From Candidatus Pseudoscillospira faecavium (GTDB taxonomy: Bacteria; Bacillota; Clostridia; Oscillospirales; Oscillospiraceae), in the NCBI GenBank assembly GCA_904420565.1, contig CAJFVV010000010.1, positions 1 to 34,227 on the forward strand: 34,227 nucleotides of DNA, written 5' to 3'. The translations under genes were made by a program, and so were the position numbers. How positions within the stretch are numbered: the stretch's first letter is position 1; each line of letters opens with the position of its first letter. This document shows, piece after piece, positions 1 through 14,345 of the stretch. The notes below the pieces were generated by a model. It was not told the DNA's origin. It saw nothing but the letters and a program-made list of their open reading frames with translations, and made no database searches.

Positions 1-54
1 CTTGTAAGTAGCCTGTTCTCTTCCCTTTCTGACCAACTGGTTAAATGTAGGCAT
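1..54 (-). CDS. rpsL: 30S ribosomal protein S12, N-terminal fragment
   Basis: The first 18 codons read MPTFNQLVRKGREQATYK, the invariant N-terminus of ribosomal protein S12, the decoding-centre protein of the small subunit. The gene runs off the left edge of the window. An AAAGGAG ribosome-binding site lies about 7 bases upstream of the ATG at 54. Its place after an L7Ae-type gene and rpoC matches the rpoB-rpoC-ybxF-rpsL order of Bacillota. The streptomycin-resistance positions (K43, K88) are outside the window. Confidence 0.93.
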   Translation of the reverse strand, partial: MPTFNQLVRKGREQATYK

Positions 55-141
55 AGGTTCTCTCCTTTCTCATAAATTCTATTTTTAGCAGAATATCAAA
101 AAATATCCCGATAAAAACCAAAAATCATGCGCCGGAAATAT

Positions 142-405
142 TCAACGCAGGCAAATAGTCTCTTCTTTCAGCAAAACAGCCACGGCAGCACCCACTTCAA
201 TACCGCAGGCCTGACCAAGCACAGCCATGCTCTCCACCGATGTGATGCGAATGCCATCGCTCTCACACTGTGCCTGAATCGGCGCCAGGAGCGCCGGATC
301 GGCATCACCAGCAAAATAAACACGCTCTGCCCTGCCGGCTCTTACCGCTTTCAGGGATTGTTTCACCCCGATCACTTTGCTCTTTGTTTTCAGCTCAGAA
401 AGCAC
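142..405 (-). CDS. L7Ae-family K-turn RNA-binding protein (YbxF/RplGB type)
   Basis: This small protein of 87 residues carries the L7Ae/L30e signature: an IGVKQSLKAV helix near the start, a DADP turn, then VESMAVLGQACGIEVGAAV near the C-terminus. In Bacillus the homologue YbxF binds kink-turn RNA and sits between rpoC and rpsL, exactly as here. An ATG at 426 would give seven extra residues, but the perfect AAAAGGAG at 413-420 lies inside that extension, 7 bases before a GTG at 405. The homology also begins right after the GTG, so I take GTG as the start. A sigma-A promoter lies just upstream and rpsL follows, so the two are probably co-transcribed. Confidence 0.85.
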   Translation of the reverse strand: MLSELKTKSKVIGVKQSLKAVRAGRAERVYFAGDADPALLAPIQAQCESDGIRITSVESMAVLGQACGIEVGAAVAVLLKEETICLR

Positions 406-453
406 AAAAAAGCTCCTTTTACCCATAGTTTTGCTCTATCCGCGCAATTTAGA

Positions 454-482
454 ATTATAGCATAGGGTCAAATGTGCGTCAA
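454..482 (-). promoter_or_regulatory. sigma-A promoter for the L7Ae-type gene and rpsL
   Basis: On the minus strand TTGACG (477-482) and TATAAT (454-459) are separated by exactly 17 bases, one mismatch from consensus. Transcription would begin near 447. That leaves about 40 bases before the GTG start but only about 20 before the alternative ATG. It shows that the str-type operon has its own promoter, not only read-through from rpoC. Confidence 0.75.
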
Positions 483-584
483 TAGGTTTTTCCGCAATAG
501 CCCCTTGCTTTTTCGGGGATTTTTGGCGCGTTTTTGGGCCGAAAAGTGGGAATTTTGACCAAACGGCCCCGCCCAGTGGTTTTG

Positions 585-620
585 AAAACAGCAGGCGCGC
601 CGCTGAGCGGCACGCCTGCT
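585..620 (-). terminator. Hairpin terminator after rpoC
   Basis: About 22 bases after the rpoC stop the minus strand folds into a 14-bp, very GC-rich stem (590-620, one G-T pair) with a three-base loop, followed by GTTTT. The U-tract is short, so it may be leaky. The rest of 421-585 holds the next promoter and no gene I can support. Confidence 0.65.
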
Positions 621-642
621 GCCATGCAAAACACATGTTTTC

Positions 643-4311
<3,669 letters not shown>

Positions 4312-4366
4312 GTTGCCGTTTTTCCTCCTTCATATCGTTGTGATCGCTCTGATTCATTGGGATACG

Positions 4367-8065
<3,699 letters not shown>

Positions 8066-8251
8066 CACACTCCGTTTCTTCGTACTGAAAGCCTCGCGGC
8101 GTTGTTTACAAACAAAACAACCCAAAATTGACACGCCCGGATTTGTTGTTAAATTCGAGCCCAAAACATCTTGATTCTTGTATGGATTCGTGATACAGTA
8201 AGCACAGAAAACAAGGGGATAGTATCGCCTTTTTCTGTATATAAGCGATTA

Positions 8252-8281
8252 ATTATACCATGTTTTTCCCATCGTTGTCAA
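8252..8281 (-). promoter_or_regulatory. Perfect-consensus sigma-A promoter of rpoBC
   Basis: TTGACA (8276-8281) and TATAAT (8252-8257) on the minus strand, both exact consensus, with an 18-base spacer. Transcription would start near 8245, leaving a leader of about 180 bases before rpoB. In the leader GTTGTTT/AAACAAC (8101-8121) can form a small hairpin, but no U-tract follows it, so I see no attenuator. Confidence 0.85.
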
Positions 8282-8313
8282 TAGTTTATTTAGAAATGAT
8301 ATATAAATTCTGC

Positions 8314-8353
8314 AAAGAGAGTTGTTTTCTTCAAGAAAACAACTCTCTTTTTT
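8314..8353. terminator. Strong bidirectional terminator-like hairpin
   Basis: A perfect 16-bp inverted repeat (8314-8329 with 8335-8350, loop 5) is followed by TTTTTT on the plus strand. The minus-strand reading also ends in TTT. No gene ends just before it on either strand, so it looks like an orphan, insulating the rpoB promoter from transcription in the collagen region or left over from a lost rplL end. Confidence 0.7.
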
Positions 8354-8398
8354 CATAAAACCCAAAATCGAAGCAATTCCGTTTTTCATCCTGCGTTC

Positions 8399-8422
8399 AA
8401 AAACCGCCCGCTGCGCGGGCAG
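8399..8422 (-). terminator. Second, short terminator-like hairpin, minus strand
   Basis: On the minus strand a GC stem (GCCCGC loop GCA GCGGGC, extended by two weaker pairs) is followed by TTTTT at 8403-8399. No minus-strand gene precedes it in the window. The stretch 8354-8530 otherwise holds AT-rich sequence with repeated CAGCA-TTTT words and no convincing ORF. Confidence 0.4.
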
Positions 8423-8531
8423 CTTTTCCACATAGTTTTGCACACGAAAATTTTCCAGCCTTTTTGCAGCATTTTTACAGCACTTTTCACAGTTTTGTCT
8501 TCAGCATCGTTTTTCATCCCGCCCGCAAGCA

Positions 8532-8560
8532 CACCTCTCCTTTTTCCTCTGCATACAATA
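8532..8560 (+). promoter_or_regulatory. Candidate sigma-K (mother-cell) promoter of the collagen-like gene
   Basis: CATACAATA at 8552-8560 fits the sigma-K -10 pattern CATANNNTA (and the sigma-E pattern CATACANT). CACC at 8532-8535 fits the -35 element mACm at close to the usual spacing. No good sigma-A pair is seen here. The predicted start, near 8567, is about 40 bases before the ATG. This agrees with a late spore-coat or exosporium gene, but it rests on short motifs. Confidence 0.5.
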
Positions 8561-8607
8561 GCACGAACACAGCAATGTGTTCCATTGCCATGCAAAGGAG
8601 TTTTTTC

Positions 8608-9576
8608 ATGAAGCATCATCACTGCGGATGCGGTCACTCCGACGGTTCTTTCCATCTTTCAAACTGTTGCTGTGACCCCATCGCATATATCCCCGGTCCT
8701 CCCGGCCCCACAGGTATGCCCGGTCCCACAGGGCCTGCGGGCGCCGCAGGCCGCACCGGCGCTGTCGGCGCAACTGGACCAACCGGCCCCATCGGTGCTG
8801 CCGGAGCGACAGGCCCCACCGGCCCCACCGGTGCTGCGGGAATAACAGGTCCCACAGGACCCGCCGGAGGACCCACCGGGCCGACTGGACCCACCGGCCC
8901 CACCGGTGCTGCCGGAGCAACAGGGCCGACTGGACCCACCGGGCCTGCTGGAGCAACCGGCACAACAGGTGCATCTGGTCCCACAGGGCCAACGGGTTCA
9001 ACTGGCGCAACCGGGCCCACAGGGCCAACTGGTGCAACCGGCACAACGGGTGCAACTGGCCCGACAGGGCCGATGGGTTTGACCGGCACAACCGGGCCCA
9101 CAGGACCCACGGGTCCAACTGGGGCCACAGGGCCCACAGGTTCCACTGCTTCACCGGAACTATTCTCTGCCTATTCCACACCGGCACAGCCCGGTACTTC
9201 GGGCACTGCGCTGCTCTTTGATCAAAACGGGCTGTCCTATGGCAGCAGCATCTCTCATACAGCAGGCAGCGGAACCTTCGCCATCAACACGCCCGGTGTC
9301 TACACTGCAGCGCTGCATGCCGCCCTCGCTCCGACTCCCGGGGTGACTTTCCCCCTTGCAATTGTCATCACATTGCAGCAAAACGGCGCTTCCGTACCGG
9401 GCGGCACGGTTCAGCACACCTTCCACACTTCCTCCGACACAGCGAATGTCTCCTTAACTGTGCCCATTGAAGTTACCACAACCCCTACCACGCTGGATGC
9501 AATGCCCTCCGGCGGCAATTTCCTGTACAGCGCTTTGGGGATGACCATTTATCGTTTGGGCGATGCGCCCGCCTGA
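8608..9576 (+). CDS. BclA-like collagen-repeat surface protein
   Basis: The protein has 322 residues in three parts. Residues 1-29 are His/Cys-rich (CGCG, then CCC at 20-22), with no signal peptide. Residues 30-180 are 50 Gly-X-Y triplets dominated by GPT, GAT and GTT, with one extra glycine after triplet 19 that breaks the register. Residues 181-322 are a beta-rich domain ending in a YRLGD-like tail, resembling the trimeric C1q/TNF-like C-terminal domain of Bacillus BclA. Such proteins form filaments on the spore surface, and the threonines are O-glycosylated. AAAGGAG at 8594-8600 fixes the ATG at 8608; the frame is open further upstream but without a ribosome-binding site. A glycosyltransferase follows. 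Confidence 0.85.
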   Translation: MKHHHCGCGHSDGSFHLSNCCCDPIAYIPGPPGPTGMPGPTGPAGAAGRTGAVGATGPTGPIGAAGATGPTGPTGAAGITGPTGPAGGPTGPTGPTGPTGAAGATGPTGPTGPAGATGTTGASGPTGPTGSTGATGPTGPTGATGTTGATGPTGPMGLTGTTGPTGPTGPTGATGPTGSTASPELFSAYSTPAQPGTSGTALLFDQNGLSYGSSISHTAGSGTFAINTPGVYTAALHAALAPTPGVTFPLAIVITLQQNGASVPGGTVQHTFHTSSDTANVSLTVPIEVTTTPTTLDAMPSGGNFLYSALGMTIYRLGDAPA

Positions 9577-9591
9577 GTCTGGCTGCAGTGC

Positions 9592-9632
9592 AAGCGGGAG
9601 GGCGCAGTCCCTCCCGCTTCGCATTTCTCTTT
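9592..9632 (+). terminator. Hairpin after the collagen-like gene
   Basis: An 11-bp perfect stem (9592-9602 with 9609-9619) with a six-base loop is followed by a broken T-rich tail (ATTTCTCTTT). The poor tail suggests partial read-through into the glycosyltransferase gene, for which I see no clear promoter. Confidence 0.55.
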
Positions 9633-9667
9633 GTCGATTCATCTATATATTCTAATAGGAGAACGTC

Positions 9668-10768
9668 ATGAAAATCGTCGTTTACGCCATTTGCAAAAAC
9701 GAAGAATCTTTTGTCGACCGGTGGATGGATTCTATGGCAGAGGCCGATCAGGTAGTAGTGCTGGATACCGGCTCCACCGATGCCACCGTGCAACTGCTGC
9801 GCGCCCGGGGCGCAGCCGTCACTGAGGAGGTAATTTCTCCCTGGCGCTTTGACACCGCCCGCAACCGTTCTTTGGAGCTGGTGCCTCAAGATGCAGATAT
9901 CTGTGTCTGCACGGATCTGGACGAGGTCTTCCATCCCGGGTGGCGTGCCGCACTGGAAAAAGCCTGGGTGCCCGGCGCCGGGCAGGCTACCTACCGTTAC
10001 ACCTGGAGTTTTCAGGACGATGGTTCTGAAGGCGTTGTTTTCTGGTATGAAAAAATCCACGCCCGCCACGGCTATCGCTGGACACATCCGGTGCACGAAA
10101 TCCTGCAGTGGGCAGGGCCCGGCCAGCCCGGTCCCACTGTGACAGCCGAAGGCATCCAGCTGGATCACCACCCGGACAGCACCAAATCCCGTGGGCAGTA
10201 TCTGCCGCTTTTGGAGCTGTCCGTGCGGGAAGCACCGGAGGATGACCGCAATACCCATTATCTTGGGCGGGAATACTTTTATTATGGCCGCTGGGATGAC
10301 TGTATCCGCACATTGCAGCACCACCTCACCATGCCCACAGCCACTTGGGCCGATGAGCGTGCCGCCTCTATGCGCTATATCGCCAAAGCATATGCCGCCA
10401 AAGGGCAAATGGATGCCGCCAGGAACTGGTATCTGCAGGCAATCGCCCAAGCGCCCCATCTGCGCGAGTCCTACACGGATTTAAGCATGCTGCTCTGCGA
10501 AGAGCAGGAGTGGGACGGCGTTTTGTATTTCACCGCCTGCGCTCTGGCCATCCGCGAGCGTCCACGCACCTATATCTGCGAGGCGGCACCCTGGGGGAGT
10601 CTCCCCCACGACCTGCGTGCCATTGCTTTTTATTACACAGGCCGTCTGGCGGAATCTTTGCAGGAGGCAAAGGCCGCGCTGGCTCTGTCCCCTGCAGACG
10701 CAAGGCTGCAGGACAACGTTGCCAAAATTGAGCAGGCTCTGCAGGCAAATAAACAGCGGGCGGAATAA
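9668..10768 (+). CDS. Family 2-type glycosyltransferase with C-terminal TPR-like helices
   Basis: The 366-residue protein starts with a GT-A fold: KNEESFVDRWMDSM, then VLDTGSTDAT, and the metal-binding DLD in CTDLDEVFHPGW near residue 87. The C-terminal half, from about residue 210, is helical and repeat-like (RYIAKAYAAKGQMDAARNWY), as in TPR-containing GT2 proteins. AGGAG precedes the ATG. It lies 91 bases after the collagen-like gene. In Clostridioides difficile a spore glycosyltransferase gene (sgtA) sits beside bclA3, so by analogy I infer that this enzyme puts sugars on the threonine-rich collagen region. The donor sugar cannot be told from sequence. Confidence 0.85.
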   Translation: MKIVVYAICKNEESFVDRWMDSMAEADQVVVLDTGSTDATVQLLRARGAAVTEEVISPWRFDTARNRSLELVPQDADICVCTDLDEVFHPGWRAALEKAWVPGAGQATYRYTWSFQDDGSEGVVFWYEKIHARHGYRWTHPVHEILQWAGPGQPGPTVTAEGIQLDHHPDSTKSRGQYLPLLELSVREAPEDDRNTHYLGREYFYYGRWDDCIRTLQHHLTMPTATWADERAASMRYIAKAYAAKGQMDAARNWYLQAIAQAPHLRESYTDLSMLLCEEQEWDGVLYFTACALAIRERPRTYICEAAPWGSLPHDLRAIAFYYTGRLAESLQEAKAALALSPADARLQDNVAKIEQALQANKQRAE

Positions 10769-10790
10769 TTCCGCCCGCTGCTTTTGTCTT
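10754..10790 (+). terminator. Terminator overlapping the end of the glycosyltransferase gene
   Basis: A 12-bp GC-rich stem (CAGCGGGCGGAA with its complement) encloses the stop codon TAA (10766-10768) in its loop and is followed by CTTTTGTCTT. It can also serve the convergent cyclophilin gene that ends at 10801. Confidence 0.75.
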
Positions 10791-10800
10791 TCAGTCATGC

Positions 10801-11436
10801 TCAATCGATCATTTTGATGGTTGTGATAACCGGCTGATCCTCAGGATTGACATATCCGCTGGACATATCCGCCACCGGAGTCTCTTCACAGATTTTGTCC
10901 ACCAGTTCCATGCCTTCCGTCACATAGCCAAAGGCCGCATATTGCCCATCCAGGTAGGATGCATCTTCCAGCACAATAAAGAACTGGGACGAAGCACTGT
11001 TGTAATTCTGGGAGCGCGCCATGGAAATAACACCCCGCGTGTGGGAAATGGAATTTTCATGGCCATTGTCCGAAAATTCTCCCTCGATGGTCTGACCGCT
11101 GCCGCCAGTGCCGTTTCCTTCAGGATCACCGCCCTGCAGTACAAAACCGGGCACCACCCGATGGAATGTCAACCCGTCATAAAAACCGCTGTTGACCAAA
11201 TTGACAAAATTTGTCACGGTAATCGGAGCAATGTCCGCATCCAGTTCCACAGAAATCGTGCCGTAATCCTGCACTTCAATTTCCGCATGATGCTTTCCGC
11301 TGAGCAGTTCCCCGGTCACATTGCTCTCTTCATTGGACGAAACAGTTTCCTGCCCCTGATTGCCGCAGCCTGCCAAAAGGCCCAGCGACAGCACCAGCGC
11401 CGCCAAAGCCGCCCCCCACTTGATTCTCTTCTGCAC
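10801..11436 (-). CDS. Cyclophilin-type peptidyl-prolyl isomerase lipoprotein
   Basis: The 211-residue protein begins with a lipoprotein signal (KR, hydrophobic run, lipobox LAGC with Cys at about 24), then a Ser/Glu-rich linker. From about residue 47 comes a cyclophilin domain with the catalytic FHRVVPGFVLQGGDP block and the SASSQFFIVL block. It should isomerise prolyl bonds of proteins outside the membrane. The start is a GTG at 11436, with GGAG 9 bases before it. It follows the UbiB-type kinase gene by 54 bases on the same strand, so it may be the last gene of that unit. A hairpin (ATGGATT/AATCCAT) lies in the gap but has no U-tract. Confidence 0.9.
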   Translation of the reverse strand: MQKRIKWGAALAALVLSLGLLAGCGNQGQETVSSNEESNVTGELLSGKHHAEIEVQDYGTISVELDADIAPITVTNFVNLVNSGFYDGLTFHRVVPGFVLQGGDPEGNGTGGSGQTIEGEFSDNGHENSISHTRGVISMARSQNYNSASSQFFIVLEDASYLDGQYAAFGYVTEGMELVDKICEETPVADMSSGYVNPEDQPVITTIKMID

Positions 11437-11490
11437 AATGATTCACTCCGTTTATTGTTTATTCTGAATGGATTTGAGATCAATCCATTT

Positions 11491-13110
11491 TCAGCCCCGC
11501 TTTTTAAAAATATGCACCAGCAGTCCACCCGCCAAAAGGAAAGCGATGAAAAAACCCACAGCGCCCAGCGCCGGTATCCCCATCACCTTAGGATTCATAT
11601 CCGTCGTGCACAGCATGCTTGATCCAATCAGCAGCGCACCGTCAATAATGCCGAAAATCAGGCGGTTCACCATACGGTCAATTTTGGAAAGGGGCTCCTC
11701 TGAACCGGTCAGCTCCAGATTGATTTTCGTCTGTCCCCGAACGGTCATCTTGATGATATCCGCCAGATTCAGCGGAATATCCGAAATCTTTTCCAGGCTG
11801 CCGCTGAATTTGCGCAGCAGATGGCGCAGCTCTTTTTCCGCAGAAGCCGCATTTAACGTCCCCGCCGAAAAATGCCGGGCCAGAATATCCATCAGGCTGG
11901 TATCGGGACTGCAGTCCTCCAATACTCCCTCAAAGGTCAGCACTCCCCGGATCAGCATCGTCACGCTGTTGGGCAGACCAATTTGATGCTTTGCGGCAAT
12001 TTCCATCATTTCCGCCAAAATTTTGCCCAGCTGCAGCTCCGAAAAATCACTGTTGCCGTAGCGGTCCACAAAAATGCGGATATCCTCGTAAAACTCATTA
12101 TGGTTGATTTTGCCCTTGAGCACACCGATGGAGATGATTGCATTTTCCAGCTCATAAATATCCTGCTGGGTTACGGCCAACATCGCCGTGCGGAACAGCT
12201 GCCGTTCCCGGCTGGACAGCACGCCCACCATGCCCAGATCCAGCCAGACAATTTTGCCATCCCGGACAACAATATTGCCCTGATGCGGGTCGGCGTGAAA
12301 AAAGCCGTCATCCAGAATCTGCTTGATGTAATTTTCCGCCAGTTTTTCGCCAATTTCCCTCAGATCATAGCCCTGCGCCTGCAGCGTGTCAAAATGGTCC
12401 AGCGGTGTGCCCACCACGTTCTCCATCACCAATACACAGGCAGTGCTCAGTTCACGGTAAACCTTCGGGCAGGTGGCATAAGTCACATCTTCATTCAAAG
12501 CCGCGAAACGCTCCAGATGCTCCGCCTCCACCAGGAAATTCATCTCCTGCTGAGAAACAGTCCAAAATTCATCCAAGAGGCCGTTAAAATCAATCACATC
12601 GCCCGCGCGCGGAACAATACGCAGCAGCTGAGCCGCCCGGCGCATGATGGCGATATCCTGTTCCATAATCTGATGAATGCCGCGGCGCTGGACTTTAATG
12701 ACCACATCACGCCCATCCAGCAGACGCGCAGCATGCACCTGGGCAACAGAAGCCGACCCGAGGGGCTGCTTTTTGATCAAAGCAAAAACCTGCTCGGGCG
12801 GCTTCCCGTATTGTTCCTCCAGAATTTCACACACCGTCTCAAAAGGCATTGGCGCCACGGCGGAGCGGAGCTTTTTCAGTTCATTGCAATAACGCTGGGG
12901 CAGCATATCCGAACGCATGGACATGATCTGCCCCAGCTTGACAAACGTGGGGCCCAGCTCTTCCAGCATGACGCGCAGCTTCTGCGGCGTCATACCATGA
13001 ATGATATCGTTGCGGCGCAGAATTTCTACAATTTCATGCAGCCGGCTGCTCTGTTTTTTGCGGCGCCCCGACGGCGGCGGCGCCGCATCGGTCTTCCGCT
13101 GCTGTGTCAT
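11491..13110 (-). CDS. UbiB/AarF/ABC1-family atypical protein kinase-like protein
   Basis: The protein has 539 residues. The family hallmarks are visible: KLGQ at 58-61 (the KxGQ motif), the alanine-rich loop LGSASVAQVHAA at about 117-128, a lysine in VIKVQ at 139, the HADPHQGNI catalytic segment and the metal-binding WLDLGMVG. The last 60 residues contain two hydrophobic helices that should anchor it in the membrane. In ubiquinone-making bacteria UbiB supports quinone synthesis and has ATPase activity; its role in Clostridia is not known. The gene begins 3 bases after the phasin-like gene and the pair is surely one transcript. Confidence 0.9.
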   Translation of the reverse strand: MTQQRKTDAAPPPSGRRKKQSSRLHEIVEILRRNDIIHGMTPQKLRVMLEELGPTFVKLGQIMSMRSDMLPQRYCNELKKLRSAVAPMPFETVCEILEEQYGKPPEQVFALIKKQPLGSASVAQVHAARLLDGRDVVIKVQRRGIHQIMEQDIAIMRRAAQLLRIVPRAGDVIDFNGLLDEFWTVSQQEMNFLVEAEHLERFAALNEDVTYATCPKVYRELSTACVLVMENVVGTPLDHFDTLQAQGYDLREIGEKLAENYIKQILDDGFFHADPHQGNIVVRDGKIVWLDLGMVGVLSSRERQLFRTAMLAVTQQDIYELENAIISIGVLKGKINHNEFYEDIRIFVDRYGNSDFSELQLGKILAEMMEIAAKHQIGLPNSVTMLIRGVLTFEGVLEDCSPDTSLMDILARHFSAGTLNAASAEKELRHLLRKFSGSLEKISDIPLNLADIIKMTVRGQTKINLELTGSEEPLSKIDRMVNRLIFGIIDGALLIGSSMLCTTDMNPKVMGIPALGAVGFFIAFLLAGGLLVHIFKKRG

Positions 13111-13113
13111 TTT

Positions 13114-13461
13114 TTATTCTTCTTCCTTGGGAGCCTCGTTTTCCTGATCCATCTGCTCCAGCTTTTCTTTCAGCGCTTTGCGCTGCTCAGCAGTCAGTTC
13201 CTCCACTTTGCCCAGCAGATCATCCGCTGTTTCCATAACGGCAGCGGAAACTTCCTTGCCGCTGTTTTCCAAACTGTCCGCTGCATTGCGCAGTTTCTGG
13301 GATACGTTGCGCTTAAGCTCTTCGTTGACAACCTTGCCCTGCTGCACCGTCAGCTCGCCTTTTTTCACCAGGTCATCCACCAGCTCCTGTGCCTTTTCAA
13401 ACGAATAGGCAGTGGCACCGACACCTGCCAAAAAAATGTTCTTAAAACTAAATTCAGCCAT
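13114..13461 (-). CDS. Phasin-like small helical protein
   Basis: The 115-residue protein starts MAEFSFKNIFLAGVGATAYSF, followed by a long charged helix or coiled coil with a turn at the KKGELTVQQGK segment and an acidic tail. This pattern is usually annotated as phasin or PhaI-like. True phasins coat polyhydroxyalkanoate granules, but no PHA genes are visible here. The small hydrophobic N-terminus suggests membrane association instead. AAAAGGAG lies 9 bases before the ATG at 13461; an earlier start at 13518 has no ribosome-binding site. It is the first gene of the unit with the UbiB-type kinase, so the two products probably act together. Confidence 0.75.
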   Translation of the reverse strand: MAEFSFKNIFLAGVGATAYSFEKAQELVDDLVKKGELTVQQGKVVNEELKRNVSQKLRNAADSLENSGKEVSAAVMETADDLLGKVEELTAEQRKALKEKLEQMDQENEAPKEEE

Positions 13462-13506
13462 GATGACACACTCCTTTTTACAAATTGTCACGGTACTATG
13501 CTGCAC

Positions 13507-13521
13507 CACATGTATCATGTG
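13507..13521. repeat. Inverted repeat at the phasin-like gene's transcription start
   Basis: CACATG-TAT-CATGTG is a perfect 6-bp inverted repeat, about 5-19 bases downstream of the predicted transcription start. It could be an operator or a short 5' RNA hairpin. A second palindrome, AGATATCT (13574-13581), lies upstream of the -35 box. Confidence 0.45.
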
Positions 13522-13532
13522 TCTGCAGTGTT

Positions 13533-13561
13533 ATTTTATCATTCCTATCAGCAAATGTAAA
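13533..13561 (-). promoter_or_regulatory. sigma-A promoter of the phasin-like/UbiB unit
   Basis: TTTACA (13556-13561) and TAAAAT (13533-13538) with a 17-base spacer, each one mismatch from consensus. The predicted leader is about 65 bases. Confidence 0.6.
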
Positions 13562-13624
13562 TCTTTCCAATAGAGATATCTATGAATAAACGGTGAACTT
13601 TTCTTTAATTTTTGTATAAATTGC

Positions 13625-14221
13625 TCAAGAGTGCTTTCGCAGCGCTTTGTGTTCTTCTCCCCTTGCCGCACGGAAAATCCCCCGCCAATGGCGGGAAATC
13701 ATCAGCGCCAGCAGCGCCAGTGCCAGCAGCATCGCCTCTGCGCCGCCAAAATGCCACGCCGGCAGCAAAGCTGCCGCTGTGATGACCACAGCTGCCACAG
13801 GCAGATACCCTGTGAGCAATACCACAACACCGCCCAAAATCACACATAAACCACACCACAGCGGTGAAAACAGCACCAATGCTGCACAGGTGGTCGCCAC
13901 GCCCTTTCCGCCGCGAAACCGTGCCCAAACCGGGAAATTGTGTCCCAGTGTCACCCCCAGGCCGGCCCACAGGCAAACTGTACGCCCCACCTCAGGAAAC
14001 AACGCGGCGCACAGCCAGCAGGCTGCCCCCGTTTTCAAAAGATCCCCCGTCAGCACCGCCAGGCCCCACCGGAGCCCCATCTGCCGCGTGATATTGGCCG
14101 TGCCGGGATTGTGACTCCCGATTTCCCGGGCACTGCGGCGCAGGCGGGCTTGCGCAATCAAATCGGCGAACAGAATCAACCCAAAGCCATAACCAATCGC
14201 CAAACAAAACAGCCGCTCCAA
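13625..14221 (-). CDS. plsY: Acyl-phosphate:glycerol-3-phosphate acyltransferase
   Basis: The 198-residue integral membrane protein has about five hydrophobic helices. It shows the PlsY signature loops: IGSHNPGTANITRQMG (glycerol-3-phosphate and active site) and GHNFPVWARFRGGKGVAT (conserved GGKGVA loop). It makes lysophosphatidate from acyl-phosphate, the first step of membrane phospholipid synthesis. The start is a TTG at 14221 with AAGGAGG 6 bases ahead; no ATG fits. A sigma-A-like promoter lies upstream and the gene is divergent from the DtxR-family regulator, with about 120 bases shared between them. Confidence 0.93.
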   Translation of the reverse strand: MERLFCLAIGYGFGLILFADLIAQARLRRSAREIGSHNPGTANITRQMGLRWGLAVLTGDLLKTGAACWLCAALFPEVGRTVCLWAGLGVTLGHNFPVWARFRGGKGVATTCAALVLFSPLWCGLCVILGGVVVLLTGYLPVAAVVITAAALLPAWHFGGAEAMLLALALLALMISRHWRGIFRAARGEEHKALRKHS

Positions 14222-14244
14222 AAAATCCCTCCTTATTAATAATT

Positions 14245-14273
14245 AGTTTACCATATTTTCTCTGTTTTCACAA
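14245..14273 (-). promoter_or_regulatory. Probable plsY promoter
   Basis: TTGTGA (14268-14273) and TAAACT (14245-14250) with a 17-base spacer, on the minus strand. The plsY start codon is about 30 bases after the predicted start of transcription. Confidence 0.45.
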
Positions 14274-14281
14274 TAAACCCC

Positions 14282-14311
14282 TTGAAAAAAGCATTGTTTT
14301 TGTGCTATTCT
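14282..14311 (+). promoter_or_regulatory. Probable promoter of the DtxR-family gene
   Basis: TTGAAA (14282-14287) and TATTCT (14306-14311) with an 18-base spacer. An AT-only palindrome TAATATTA overlaps the start region. I see no classical DtxR iron box. Confidence 0.4.
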
Positions 14312-14345
14312 AATATTAATTATCAAAACAGAGGGTGAAGCGGAC

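Noticed and set aside
8066..8164. A 33-codon N-terminal extension of rpoB.
   Set aside because: It lacks a ribosome-binding site and family homology. Open frame alone does not make it coding; GGAG at 8070-8073 supports the later starts.
8420..8430. DnaA-box-like TTTTCCACA near the collagen gene, as a hint of a replication origin.
   Set aside because: It is a single site with one mismatch to TTATCCACA. There is no cluster, no dnaA/dnaN nearby and no AT-rich unwinding region with repeats.
8464..8607. A 48-codon N-terminal extension of the collagen-like protein.
   Set aside because: It contains the candidate sigma-K promoter and no ribosome-binding site, whereas AAAGGAG precedes ATG 8608 at good spacing.
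8634..9146. A minus-strand frame of repeated Pro-Val-Gly units opposite the collagen repeat.
   Set aside because: It is the complement of the GPT/GAT triplet DNA, so its repetitiveness is inherited. It has no start signal, while the plus frame has a ribosome-binding site and a recognisable C-terminal domain.
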